DNA of 64,000 nt from NCBI RefSeq assembly GCF_003386865.1, contig NZ_QTUA01000001.1, positions 2,356,001-2,420,000 on the forward strand, read 5' to 3'. Below, piece after piece: positions 47,040 to 55,433 of this stretch. The DNA is from Calidifontibacter indicus. GTDB taxonomy: Bacteria; Actinomycetota; Actinomycetes; Actinomycetales; Dermatophilaceae. Every line of letters starts with the position of its first letter. Position 1 is the first letter of the stretch. A model generated the notes under the pieces. It was not told where the DNA came from. It worked only from the letters and a program-made list of their open reading frames with translations, and did no database searches. The translations under genes and the position numbers were made by a program.

Positions 47040-47168
47040 TCAGCGAGCAAGCAGGTTGAGGATCACCGTGAGGATGATCGAGGCGACGATTGAGAACAGG
47101 ATCATGCCCACGCAGCCGGCGGTGCCGCCGAGCGGGCGGACGCGGAATCGGGGTCCAGGTTCGGTCAT
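47040..47168 (-). CDS. 42-residue single-helix membrane protein
   Basis: Reading from ATG 47168 gives MTEPGPRFRVRPLGGTAGCV, then GMILFSIVASIILTVILNLL and AR before TGA. It has a basic, proline-containing cytoplasmic start and one transmembrane helix of about 20 residues. GAGG lies upstream. The gene ends at the ribosome site of the dehydratase-VOC gene. The high hydrophobicity in a frame this short and its position suggest a real small protein; function unknown. Confidence 0.6.
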   Translation of the reverse strand: MTEPGPRFRVRPLGGTAGCVGMILFSIVASIILTVILNLLAR

Positions 47169-47220
47169 CCGGCAACCCTCGCACAGGGAGCACCGCGGAA
47201 GTGCTCAGCGAGCGGGTGGC

Positions 47221-47400
47221 TCAGGTCTCGTCGTGTGCGACGGCAAGCAGGTTCTCGTGCTCGCCGAGCGCGGCGGTGACGGCTTCGGTCTTGCGGGCAG
47301 TCGCGACCACACGGTGACCGGCGTCCGGGGCGGCTCGTGCGATGTCGACGCCGAGACCACGTCCCGCTCCGGTCACCAGCCAAACGTTCGTGTCGCTCAT
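47221..47400 (-). pseudogene. Truncated SDR gene (N-terminal 59 codons)
   Basis: From ATG 47400: MSDTNVWLVTGAGRGLGVDI, then ARAAPDAGHRVVATARKTEA and a tail LLAVAHDET before TGA. The Rossmann TGAGRGLG and the typical VVATAR are intact, but where SDRs continue with DVTD the frame ends. Everything beyond the cofactor half, including the Ser-Tyr-Lys catalytic residues, is absent. It cannot be a working dehydrogenase. Confidence 0.75.
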
Positions 47401-47579
47401 CGATCCATCTCCTCGTGCTTCGCGGACGGCTCACCCGAACCAGGCGTGCCGACAGCGCAAACAGCACGACGCCGGCACCGATTCCCCAACCCTGGACAAA
47501 CTTGCTTCCCGCAACCGTCGAATCGTTCCGGCCGCGTTAGATTCGAAGGGCCCGCCACCGCCTCAGCAATGGAGACACC

Positions 47580-47990
47580 ATGTCCACAGGCCGTACTCTC
47601 GCCCGCGTCGCACTCGGCTCGTTCCTGACCTTCGCCGGCACCGGTCACCTCACTTTTGCCCGGCAGGAGTTCCAGGCTCAGGTGCCCGACTGGTTCCCCG
47701 CCGACAAGGACGCCGTCGTCCTCGCGTCCGGCGTAGTGGAGATCGTGCAGGGGCTGGCGCTGATCTCCGGTTGGAACCAAAAGACGGTCGGCAGGATCAT
47801 CGCAGCGTTCTTCGTCGCCGTGTTCCCCGGCAACATCAGCCAGTTTCTGGAGCAGAAGGACGGTTTCGGTCTGGACACCGACACCGAGCGCGCCGTCCGG
47901 CTCGCGTTCCAGCCGCTGCTGGTGGCGTGGGCCCTCTGGGCGACGAACCAGGGTGACGAGGAGACTGAGTCCTCCCAGAAGTCGAGCTGA
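47580..47990 (+). CDS. DoxX-like membrane protein
   Basis: A 136-residue protein with four hydrophobic helices. RVALGSFLTFAGTGHLTFAR is a typical DoxX-like first helix; VVEIVQGLALISG and FVAVFPGNISQFLEQ follow. The C-terminus is charged (NQGDEETESSQKSS). Proteins of this type are small inner-membrane proteins of unclear role. Start ATG 47580 has weak upstream GGAGACACC overlap only; a TAGATT -10-like box lies at 47538-47543. Confidence 0.8.
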   Translation: MSTGRTLARVALGSFLTFAGTGHLTFARQEFQAQVPDWFPADKDAVVLASGVVEIVQGLALISGWNQKTVGRIIAAFFVAVFPGNISQFLEQKDGFGLDTDTERAVRLAFQPLLVAWALWATNQGDEETESSQKSS

Positions 47991-48007
47991 TTCAGGCAGA
48001 AATCACG

Positions 48008-48155
48008 ATGCAGACCGTCCTCGGTGCGATCGGGCAGATCGCCGAAGAACTCGCCCGCGAGCTGTACCGCAACCACACCCGCGACATCCGCCTGGTCCAG
48101 CCGCAACCCGAAGAAGGTTCACGACACCGACGAGCTCCACGCGGCCGATCGATCC
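48008..48155 (+). pseudogene. Frameshifted N-terminal fragment of an NAD(P)-binding protein
   Basis: From ATG 48008: MQTVLGAIGQIAEELARELY, then RNHTRDIRLV. The expected continuation SRNPKKVHDTDELHAAD appears in another frame after one extra C near 48097. After about 50 codons the similarity ends. The opening is the Rossmann start of an NAD-dependent epimerase/atypical SDR. It is both frameshifted and cut short. Confidence 0.65.
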
Positions 48156-48185
48156 GAACCGGTTTACCCAGGTTCTGGGGGCGAA

Positions 48186-48751
48186 TTAACCCCGGTTGTC
48201 ACGGGCGCGCTGCTTGATCTCGGCGATCACCTGACCCTTGGCGTCCGAGTACGCGTTCATGTCCGGCCAGTCCTGAGCGACGAGGTCCCGCTTGGTGCGT
48301 TCGTACAGTTCTCGATCGCCCTGGTCGGTGCGCAGTCGGTCGCGCAACAACAGGTAATCGTCCGCGGCCACGTCGCCGGTCTCGAGGATGTGCACGTGCA
48401 CGTCGAGTTCGGGGGTGCGTACGAGCCGGTGCCCGGGCTCGCGAGCCCGCAACATGTAACCGGTGTGGAGTTGCGGCAGGTAGTCCTCCTCGGCGGTGAC
48501 GTCGTCGACGACCACGAGGATGTCGATGATCGGCTTGGCCGCGAGTCCGGGCACCGAGGTGGAGCCGATGTGTTCGACCTGCTTCGCGGTCGCCCCCAGA
48601 GCCGCCCTGATGCGATGCTCGTGCTCGGTGAAAGCGCTGGTCCAGGACGGGTCGTGTTCTCGATGACGAGGTCTCGCTTCTCCACTCCGCCGACGAGTTC
48701 GACGGAGGTGACGTCGCGACCGCGGCGGCCGGGATTCGGAGACTCGGTCAT
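48186..48751 (-). pseudogene. Frameshifted GrpB-family gene
   Basis: The start (ATG 48751, MTESPNPGRRGRD then VEKRDLVIEN) and the rest (HDPSWTSAFTEHEHRIRAAL, IGSTSVPGLAAKPIIDILVV, and ELDVHVHILETGD) belong to one GrpB-type nucleotidyltransferase-fold protein but lie in different frames. The shift, at about 48650-48657, equals one missing C in GAGAAC(C)ACGACC. Otherwise the gene is full length (about 189 codons). A sequencing error must be excluded. Confidence 0.75.
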
Positions 48752-48760
48752 GCGGCGAGG

Positions 48761-48916
48761 TTAACGTCCGGTGCGCTCAGCCTCATGACCCAGTACGAAC
48801 GCCCGTTCGTACTCGAGGAACTGCTCGAACTCGCCGTGGCGCACCATCTTGTCCAGCCCGTTGATGCTCGCCGCGCAGACGTCGACCAAGCGGCTGAAAG
48901 CATCGATCCAGGACAC
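48761..48916 (-). CDS. Short conserved-looking frame, possible C-terminal fragment
   Basis: From GTG 48916: VSWIDAFSRLVDVCAASING, then LDKMVRHGEFEQFLEYERAF and VLGHEAERTGR. It looks like an amphipathic helical protein or the end of a larger one. The TAA stop lies 10 nt before the grpB start. There is no ribosome site, and the region is full of fragments, so it may be a remnant. Confidence 0.3.
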   Translation of the reverse strand: MSWIDAFSRLVDVCAASINGLDKMVRHGEFEQFLEYERAFVLGHEAERTGR

Positions 48917-48934
48917 TCATCCGACTCGGCGACC

Positions 48935-49102
48935 TCACTCGTGGTCCTTCGACTCCTTAATCCGGCCTTCCTTGCTGCGCTGCTTGTTCACAGTGGCCGC
49001 GGCGATCTCCTCGGCGCGGTCCTCGCTGCGACCCTGGTCTTCTTCGGACTCCTTCACGTGCTCGTACTGCCGCTCGTCCTTGTCGCTCCACTCCGTGGGC
49101 AT
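48935..49102 (-). CDS. Small charged protein (plasmid-stabilisation/stress-type)
   Basis: A 55-residue, very charged protein: MPTEWSDKDERQYEHVKES, then EEDQGRSEDRAEEIAAATVN. Proteins starting MP-x-WS-x-KDERQYEHIK are widespread in bacteria and annotated as plasmid stabilisation or stress proteins without proven function. CCAGGAGGAGCC directly before ATG 49102 is an excellent ribosome site. Confidence 0.8.
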   Translation of the reverse strand: MPTEWSDKDERQYEHVKESEEDQGRSEDRAEEIAAATVNKQRSKEGRIKESKDHE

Positions 49103-49200
49103 GGCTCCTCCTGGTGGTCGTGATGATTCCGACCGTACCGACGGAGCACCGACCCACGGGAGTCGTCCGTGCGGGTGAATTTCGGGGTGCGCGCCATGCC

Positions 49201-49566
49201 CTACGTGCCTTGCAGTTCGTCGACCTCGGCCCGTAGTTGTTCGGCGTGACGGGACACGACGGCCCAGACGAGTTCGTAGTCGACTGCTTCGTACTCGTGA
49301 GCGAGGCGGTTGCGCATGCCGATGGCCCGCCGCCACGACGTGTCTCGGCGATGCTCATCGAGGAACGCCTCGGGAAGCCGCCGCACCGCTTCGCCCAGCT
49401 TGAGCACGAGAGAATCTGCAGAAAGCTTGGGCACATGGAGGTCGGGATCACTGTCGTACCACTCTCGTCCACGTGCCGCGAGCTGCTCAGCTCTCCGGCA
49501 CAGTCGCGAGATGTCGGACAGCTTGTCGGATGTCCCGGGGCCGTACCTCTCGTCCAGCAAACTCAC
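49201..49566 (-). CDS. hepT: HepT-like toxin (DUF86 ribonuclease)
   Basis: A 121-residue HEPN toxin. VSLLDERYGPGTSDKLSDIS leads to KLGEAVRRLPEAFLDEHRRD and the active site RNRLAHEY, a complete R-x4-H-x-Y motif. In known pairs HepT cleaves RNA and MntA inactivates it by AMPylating that tyrosine. Start GTG 49566 overlaps the mntA stop by four bases (GTGA). Order here is antitoxin first. A dead HepT remnant lies at 46120. Confidence 0.83.
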   Translation of the reverse strand: MSLLDERYGPGTSDKLSDISRLCRRAEQLAARGREWYDSDPDLHVPKLSADSLVLKLGEAVRRLPEAFLDEHRRDTSWRRAIGMRNRLAHEYEAVDYELVWAVVSRHAEQLRAEVDELQGT

Positions 49567-50003
49567 AGCGGCACCGAGGTGCGATCGATCTCGTGCCCCG
49601 ACCAAAGTGCCCGAGTCGTCACCAGATCCACTGCGCAACCGAGCAACTGTTCCAACTCGTCGGCGGCATCGATCAGGTCGAGCACGTCGCCGTCACGGCC
49701 GATCTCGACGACGAGGTCGATATCGCTGCCCGGAGTGTCATCGCCGCGAGCCACCGACCCGAACACCCGCGCAGACGTGAGGCCGTGACCGGACAGGATC
49801 GCCAGCACCTCGGCACGGTGATGCTTCAACAGTTCACTCGGGCGCGGCCGGAGGGCATCCCGCAAGCGATCCAGCATCTGGGGCGACGGACGTCGGCGAC
49901 CGGTTTCGTAGGCGGCGATGTTCGGTTGCGCAACACCGCTGCGGCGGGCCAGCTCAGCCTGACTGATTCCCGCAGCGGCACGCAATTCAGCAACCGTCGA
50001 CAT
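49563..50003 (-). CDS. mntA: MntA-type antitoxin with N-terminal HTH domain
   Basis: A 146-residue protein. Residues ~4-58 are a Cro/C1-type HTH (AGISQAELARRSGVAQPNIA); residues ~60-146 are a minimal nucleotidyltransferase with GSVARGDDTPGSDIDLVVE, the GS-x-D-x-D catalytic motif. It should neutralise HepT by AMP transfer and, through its HTH, repress its own operon. ATG 50003 starts at or next to the predicted transcription start, and a dyad at 50013-50026 overlaps the -10 box. Confidence 0.87.
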   Translation of the reverse strand: MSTVAELRAAAGISQAELARRSGVAQPNIAAYETGRRRPSPQMLDRLRDALRPRPSELLKHHRAEVLAILSGHGLTSARVFGSVARGDDTPGSDIDLVVEIGRDGDVLDLIDAADELEQLLGCAVDLVTTRALWSGHEIDRTSVPL

Positions 50004-50009
50004 CAGGTA

Positions 50010-50026
50010 ATGATATCTCGTGATAT
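50010..50026 (-). promoter_or_regulatory. Candidate promoter and operator of the mntA-hepT pair
   Basis: An inverted repeat ATATC-TCGT-GATAT (50013-50026) overlaps TATCAT (50015-50010, minus strand), a good -10 box 7 nt before ATG 50003. A leaderless transcript repressed by the HTH domain of MntA would fit. Binding is inferred from position only. Confidence 0.45.
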
Positions 50027-50084
50027 GGATCGTGGACGTTGGAATTGACCTCGTTGCTAACCGATTCTTGCAGCGCTCCTCTTC

Positions 50085-52547
50085 TCAGGATCTGCCCGCC
50101 AGGACGTCCCTCAGGTACGCGGCCGTGAGGCTGTCGATGTCGGCGGCGACTTCGCCGGGGGTGCCGGTGGCGACGATGCGTCCGCCGTCGTCACCGGCGC
50201 CGGGCCCCAGATCGATCACGTGGTCGGCCTGGGCGACCATGCGCATGTCCAACTCGACCATGACGACGGTGTTGCCGGCGTCGACCAGGCCCTGCAGATG
50301 CGCCATCAGGCGGTCGCTGTCGGCACTGTGCAGACCCGCAGTGGGTTCGTCGAGGACGTAGAGGGCGTCGCCCCGGTGGGCACGCTGCAGTTCGGAGGCC
50401 AGCTTCACCCGCTGCGCTTCGCCGCCGGAGAGTTCGGGCGCGGGCTGGCCGAGGCGCAGATATCCCAACCCGACGTCGCGCAGTACGTGCAGCGAGCGCT
50501 CGATCTCGGTCTCATCGGCGAAGAATTCGTGGGCTTCGTCCACACTCATCGCCAGGACGTCGGCGATGTTCCGGTCGTGCCAGGTGATCTCGAGCGTGCT
50601 CTCCTTGAACCGTGTGCCGTGACACGTGGGGCACGGGCTGTAGATGCTCGGCAGGAACAGCAACTCGACCATGACCGAGCCCTCTCCCTCACACGTCGGG
50701 CATCGTCCGGCGGCGACGTTGAACGAGAACCGGCCGGCCTTGTAGTGGCGCCGACGGGCCTGCGGGGTCGCCGCGTACAACTTGCGGACGTGGTCGAACA
50801 GTCCGGTGTAGGTGGCGACATTCGACCGAGGGGTGCGACCGATCGGCTTCTGGTCGATCGCAACCACTCGACGCAGACCTCCGAGTCCTTCGCGGCCACC
50901 TTCGACGTGCCCGTGCACCGAACCCTGATCGCCGGTGAGCAACAGGTCGACGTCGTCGTCCCCGTCCTCGAGCTCCGCTGTCGTGGACCGACCGAGAGCG
51001 GCCTCGACCAGCGTGGGCACGGCCTGACTGACCAGGCTCGACTTGCCCGACCCGGAGATGCCGGTGACCGCGGTCAGACATCCCAGCGGGAACTGCACCT
51101 TGACCTCGTGCAGGTTGTTGCGGCTGACGTCCGCGAATCGCAGCCAGCCATGCGGCTCGCGGGGCCGCCTGGACACCGGCGTGGGAGGCGCGAACAGGTA
51201 GCGGCGGGTGACCGATTCCTTGACGTCCGCGAGGCCCGAGGGTTCGCCGCTGAACAGGACGCGTCCGCCCTGCTCGCCGGCGCCGGGTCCGATGTCGACC
51301 AGCCAGTCGGCCTCCTTGACCACCGGTATCGAGTGCTCCACCACGAACACGCTGTTGCCGCGCTGCTTGAGTCCGCGCAGGATGCCGAGCAGCGCTTCGA
51401 GGTCACGCGGGTGGAGGCCGGCGGATGGTTCGTCCAGCACGTACACGACACCGAAAAGCTTGGACGACAACTGAGTTGCCAGCCGTAGCCGCTGCAGTTC
51501 ACCGCCGGAGAGGGTTGGTGTCGTCCGCCCCAGCGAGAGGTAGCCGAGGCCGAGATCGATCATCGGTTGCAGTCGTTCGAGCAGTTCGGCGCACAGGCGA
51601 CCGGCCGCGGCCTGCTTCTCCGCCGAGATGTTCGAGGTGCGACGGACGTCGGGTGCCGCGTCATGGGACGCACCGCCGGCATCCACCCGCGCCTTTCTGG
51701 CACGCGCCCGGGAGGCGTCGTCCAACGCTTCGCCTGCCGTGCCCTCGACCGGCACCCGATCGTCGGCGATCACACGCCGCGCGATGTCGGCCACCTGATC
51801 CAGCGGCAGCGCGGCGAACTCGGCGATGTCGAAGCCCTCGAACGTGACCGACAGCGATTCGACCTTGAGTTGCTTGCCGTGACAGGTGGGGCACACAGCA
51901 CTGGTGACGAATTGCGAGACGCGGCGTTTCACGATCGCGCTCTTGGTGGAGGCGAAGGTGTCCAGCACGTACCGGCGAGCGCCGACGAAGGTGCCTTGGT
52001 AGCTCGGTTCGAGGTCCTTCTTGATCGCTCGCTTCGTCTGGGCCGGAGTCAGGCCGGCGTACACCGGGACGGTCGGGCGCTCCTCTCGTAGCCCATCGAG
52101 ACGAGGATGTCGCGCTGGTTCTGCCCCTGCCACGCCGGCGGCCAGGACGCGATGGCGCGCTCGCGGATCGTCAGCGACGGGTCGGGCACCATCTGTTCTT
52201 CGGTGACCTCGTAGACCCGGCCGATCCCGTGGCAGGTCGGGCACGCACCCTGGGCGGTGTTGGACGAGAAGTCCTCGGCGTAGAGCATCGGTTGGCCCGG
52301 CGGATACCAACCGGCGCGCGAGTACAGCATGCGGACGAGGTTCGACAGCGTCGTCACGCTCGCGACGGTGGATCGGGCGTTGCCGCCGCCGCGTTGCTGC
52401 TGCAGTGCGACCGCCGGCGGCAGTCCCTCGATCGAGTCGACATCGGGGACGCCTGCCTGGTCGATCAAGCGGCGCGCGCAGGGTGCGACCGATTCCAGGT
52501 ACCGGCGCTGGGACTCGGCGTAAAGCGTCCCGAAAGCAAGAGAGGGG
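50085..52547 (-). pseudogene. UvrA-like ABC protein gene, beheaded by an IS and frameshifted
   Basis: This codes for a UvrA paralogue of the drug-resistance type. Left of the insertion element it starts at SLAFGTLYAESQRRYLESV, the residues right after Walker A, so the first ~35 residues with Walker A are lost. Zinc fingers (CPTCHG), two LSGGE-type signatures and GISGSGKSSLVSQAV remain. Near 52085, frame changes between DILVSMGY and RPTVPVYAGLTPAQ; family members have about 20 residues there, so this is an out-of-frame deletion. The last half is open and intact, but a working two-domain protein cannot be made. Confidence 0.85.
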
Positions 52548-52615
52548 GGCCTGACCCCGGTTCTTGGACACGCTGAATCCAGCATCTGCTGGGGAAGCGA
52601 GATGATCGAAGAACT

Positions 52616-52978
52616 ATGGCCAGGAAGAACTACTCCGAGGAGTTCCGTCGTCAGGCCGTCGACTTGTACGAGACCACGCCGGGGGCGACGGTGCGCGAGA
52701 TCGCCGAGGACCTCGGCATCGTCCGCGGCACGCTGCGGCACTGGCTCGAGGTCTACGGGACCGGCAAGAAGACCGCCGCTGACGGAACGCTGACCGCGAG
52801 CCCGCTGAAGCCCAGAACGACACCGTCTTCGCCCGTGAGAGTCGAGCCGCTTGAGCAGCGGGTCGCCCGGCTCGAAGCTGAGAACGCGGCACTGCGAGCA
52901 GAGACGACCAAGCTCACGACTGAGCGGGAGATCCTGCAGCAGGCGGCGAAATATTTCGCCGGGGAGACGCGCTGGTGA
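52616..52978 (+). CDS. IS3-family OrfA (HTH protein)
   Basis: A 120-residue DNA-binding subunit. NYSEEFRRQAVDLYETTPGA starts the HTH_Tnp_1 domain and LEQRVARLEAENAALRAETT is the leucine-zipper-like coiled coil. GGAAGAAC... lies after the start; an AGATGATCGAAGA stretch precedes ATG 52616. It overlaps OrfB by four bases (GTGA) rather than by the usual slippery A-run, so coupling may replace frameshifting. Confidence 0.88.
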   Translation: MARKNYSEEFRRQAVDLYETTPGATVREIAEDLGIVRGTLRHWLEVYGTGKKTAADGTLTASPLKPRTTPSSPVRVEPLEQRVARLEAENAALRAETTKLTTEREILQQAAKYFAGETRW

Positions 52979-53883
52979 GTCGCTTCCAGTTCGTCGCCGA
53001 TAACTCCGCCACCTTCGAGGTGAAGCGACTGTGCGAGCTCGTCGAGATCGAGCGCTCGTCCTACTACGCCTGGCTCAACGCCGCGCCGGCCCGCGAAGCC
53101 AGAGCAGCTGACGACGCGGCGCTGGCTGAGCGGATCAGAGCGGTCCATGCCGAGGACAACACTCAGGGCGCGCCGCGGATCACCGCCGAGCTCAACGCTC
53201 AACTCGGTGACAGCGCGGCTGCCGGTGAGCGGGTCAACCACAAGCGTGTCGCGAGGGTGATGCGGCTCGAGGGCATCCGGGGCTACATGAAGCGCCGCAA
53301 GGTCCGCACCACGATTCCCGAGCCATCGGGGCAGAAGCACCCCGACCTGCTCAAGCGTGACTTCACCGCCGAGCGCCCGAACGAGCGCTACGTCGGCGAC
53401 ATCACCTACCTGCCGATCGCCGACGGCACCAATCTGAACCTGGCGACCGTGATCGACTGCTACTCCCGCAGGCTCGTCGGATGGGCGGTCGCCGACCACA
53501 TGCGCACCGAGCTCGTCGAGGACGCGCTCAAGGCAGCCGCCGCAACCCGCGGCAGCCTCAAGGGCGCCGTTTTCCACAGCGACCACGGCTCGGTCTACTG
53601 CTCGAAGGCCTACGCCAAGCTCTGCCGCAAGCTCGGCGTCACCCAGTCCATGGGCGCCGTCGGCACCAGCGCGGACAACGCGCTGGCGGAGTCGTTCAAT
53701 GCCACCATGAAGCGCGAGGTCCTCCAAGACGCCGCCTGCTGGAGTGACGAGTTGGCCTGTCGCCGGCAGGTCTTCAAGTGGCTCGTCCGCTACAACACCA
53801 AGCGCCGCCATTCCTGGTGCCGCTACACCTCGCCGGTCGCCTACGAAGCCGGCTACACCGCTACGCTGCGACCTGCCGCGTAA
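52975..53883 (+). CDS. IS3-family OrfB transposase (DDE)
   Basis: A 302-residue rve-type integrase-core transposase. HTH_21-like N-terminus (CELVEIERSSYYAWL) is followed by DITYLP, SDHGSVYCS and ALAESFNATMKRE, giving the D, D and E residues of the catalytic triad. It appears intact. From residue ~150 onwards it is identical, but for one residue near the junction, to the 3' copy at 58567. Confidence 0.9.
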   Translation: MSRFQFVADNSATFEVKRLCELVEIERSSYYAWLNAAPAREARAADDAALAERIRAVHAEDNTQGAPRITAELNAQLGDSAAAGERVNHKRVARVMRLEGIRGYMKRRKVRTTIPEPSGQKHPDLLKRDFTAERPNERYVGDITYLPIADGTNLNLATVIDCYSRRLVGWAVADHMRTELVEDALKAAAATRGSLKGAVFHSDHGSVYCSKAYAKLCRKLGVTQSMGAVGTSADNALAESFNATMKREVLQDAACWSDELACRRQVFKWLVRYNTKRRHSWCRYTSPVAYEAGYTATLRPAA

Positions 53884-53918
53884 TCACACCCCGTGTCCAC
53901 GATCCGGGGGTAGGGCCC

Positions 53919-54413
53919 GCGTGTGCCCGGGGTGGGGTTTTGCCTGAAGCCTTCGAGGTCGTCGACCGCCGGGGGTGCGATCTGGACCCGGTCGACACGG
54001 CGGCGGCCGAGGGGGGCGTCTACCTGACCTCCTTCGTGTGGCCGTGGCAGCGTGAGCGCCACGCACGACTCGCGGCGGCTCTCGCGGTCGCGAGGGAGCA
54101 CCCTGTCGTGGTTGACCGGGCTCCGGCCTCGCAGTGGGTGGCCGAGCGGCTCGCCGAGCCGGTGCCCGACGGCGTCCTCACGGTGGTGTGGCACTCCGTC
54201 ACCCGGATGTACTGGCCTGCCGAGGAGACCGCCGCCGTGCAGGACGCGGTCCGGGTGGCGCGAGGGCGGATGCCGCTCGCCCACGTCGCGTTCGAGCACG
54301 ACTGGGCGGCGGCCGCGGGGAGCGGGTCGCCCGGACTTCCCCGGGTGGAACTCGACGGGGAGGTCCTGGGCGTCGGGGACCACCACGGCCCGCCCTTACG
54401 CTTGTCCCGATGA
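53919..54413 (+). pseudogene. DUF2332 gene, 5' part removed
   Basis: Directly after the IS right end the frame reads VLPEAFEVVDRRGCDLDPVD, then YLTSFVWPWQRERHARLAAA and GVLTVVWHSVTRMYWPAEE. This is the C-terminal half of DUF2332 (about 160 of the usual 330 residues). The open frame upstream of 53919 is IS sequence. The stop overlaps the beta-lactamase-like start (ATGA). The original start is missing. Confidence 0.75.
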
Positions 54414-55432
54414 CTTCCCCGCACAGGCCTCACGACCCGCGACGGGCCGACCTCCGGCGATCGCGGCGACCCTCGCCCGAGGTCATCGCCCGTCGCCGGC
54501 TGGTCGTCGGGGGCGGCGCGCTCCTCGGGGTGGGGGCGCTGGGCCTCGGGGTGCGCGAACTGGTCACCGACGACGCCACCGCCTCCCCAGCGATGGCGAC
54601 CACGGCTGGGCCGACCACCGGCGAAGGGTCGACCGGCGAACCCACCGGTGCCACGGCATCCCCCTCGCCCAGCCCGACGGCGGGCGCCTCAGGCGTTCCC
54701 GAGGGCCAGGCCTCGCCGGTGGAGGCGCTGAAGCTCGCCAACCGGCTCGAGGAGTACCTGTCGGGGCGCAGCGGGCGACTGGGCCTGGAGATCGTGGACC
54801 TGCGCCGCGGGCAGAGCTTTCGCCACGAGGCGAGCGAGGGGTTCTGCTACAGCACCATCAAGGTGCTGGTTCTCACCACGGTGCTCCGCCAGGCGCAGGA
54901 GGCCGGTGAAGACCTCACCGAGCGCGAGCGCGACCTCGCGAGGCGGATGATCACCCGCAGCGACAACGGGGCGACCGAGACCCTCCTCGCCCAGGTGGGG
55001 CGCGATGAGGTCGAGCGGGTCGCCGGGCTCGTCGGGATGACGAAGACCCAGATCGACTCGGGATGGTGGGGCTTCTGGCGAACCGTCCCCGGTGACCTGT
55101 CGCTCATGGTGGATGCCGTGTTGTCCTCTGATCGGGTGCTCGACGGGGGCCGTCGCACGATCGCCCGAATGCTCATGGCCGATGTGGTGCCCCAGCAGCG
55201 GTGGGGCGTCTTCGCCCCGGAGTCGCGCCGCGTGCACGTGGCGGCCAAGAACGGCTGGGGCCCCCTGCCCGACGGCTACCGTCTGAACTCGACAGGGTGG
55301 GTGAGCGGAGCGGACCGGCAGTACGTGCTCAGCATCCTGTCGCGAAGCACTGCCGGGTTCAGCCACGGTCGGCGCACCATCAACGAGGTCGCCGACATCT
55401 GTCATCGGGCGATGGTCGATGGCCTCGCCTGA
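54410..55432 (+). CDS. Class A beta-lactamase-like serine hydrolase
   Basis: A 340-residue exported protein. A twin-arginine-like signal (ARRRLVVGGGALLGVGALG, residues ~25-45) precedes a Thr/Ser/Pro linker (~55-95). The hydrolase core has S-T-I-K at 148-151, S-D-N at 184-186 and K-N-G at 280-282, equivalent to the SxxK, SDN and KTG elements. It may be a beta-lactamase or a related D,D-peptidase; resistance is not proven. It overlaps the DUF2332 remnant by 4 nt and has lost any intact upstream promoter, so expression may depend on the IS. Confidence 0.82.
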   Translation: MTSPHRPHDPRRADLRRSRRPSPEVIARRRLVVGGGALLGVGALGLGVRELVTDDATASPAMATTAGPTTGEGSTGEPTGATASPSPSPTAGASGVPEGQASPVEALKLANRLEEYLSGRSGRLGLEIVDLRRGQSFRHEASEGFCYSTIKVLVLTTVLRQAQEAGEDLTERERDLARRMITRSDNGATETLLAQVGRDEVERVAGLVGMTKTQIDSGWWGFWRTVPGDLSLMVDAVLSSDRVLDGGRRTIARMLMADVVPQQRWGVFAPESRRVHVAAKNGWGPLPDGYRLNSTGWVSGADRQYVLSILSRSTAGFSHGRRTINEVADICHRAMVDGLA

Positions 55433-55433
55433 G

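Larger units (their letters stand above)
52548..53918 (+). mobile_element. IS3-family insertion sequence, complete copy
   Basis: Two genes with transposase motifs are bounded by imperfect inverted repeats: GGGCCTGACCCCGG...TTGGACACG at the left and, as reverse complement, GGGCCCTACCCCCGGATCGTGGACACG-like at the right. The right end (GGGCCC at 53913-53918) is where this copy and the partial copy at 58567-59067 diverge, which fixes the boundary. No target duplication is visible, and the flanks are different genes (UvrA-like and DUF2332), so flanking DNA has been lost or rearranged. Confidence 0.85.

Noticed and set aside
47355-47535. Minus-strand peptide with GWGIGAGVVLFALSARLV
   Set aside because: Could be the end of a lost membrane protein, but it has no start, is very short and cannot be assigned.
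48785-49123. Plus-strand frame of 112 codons over the small charged protein gene
   Set aside because: It is antisense to a gene with an excellent ribosome site and known family.
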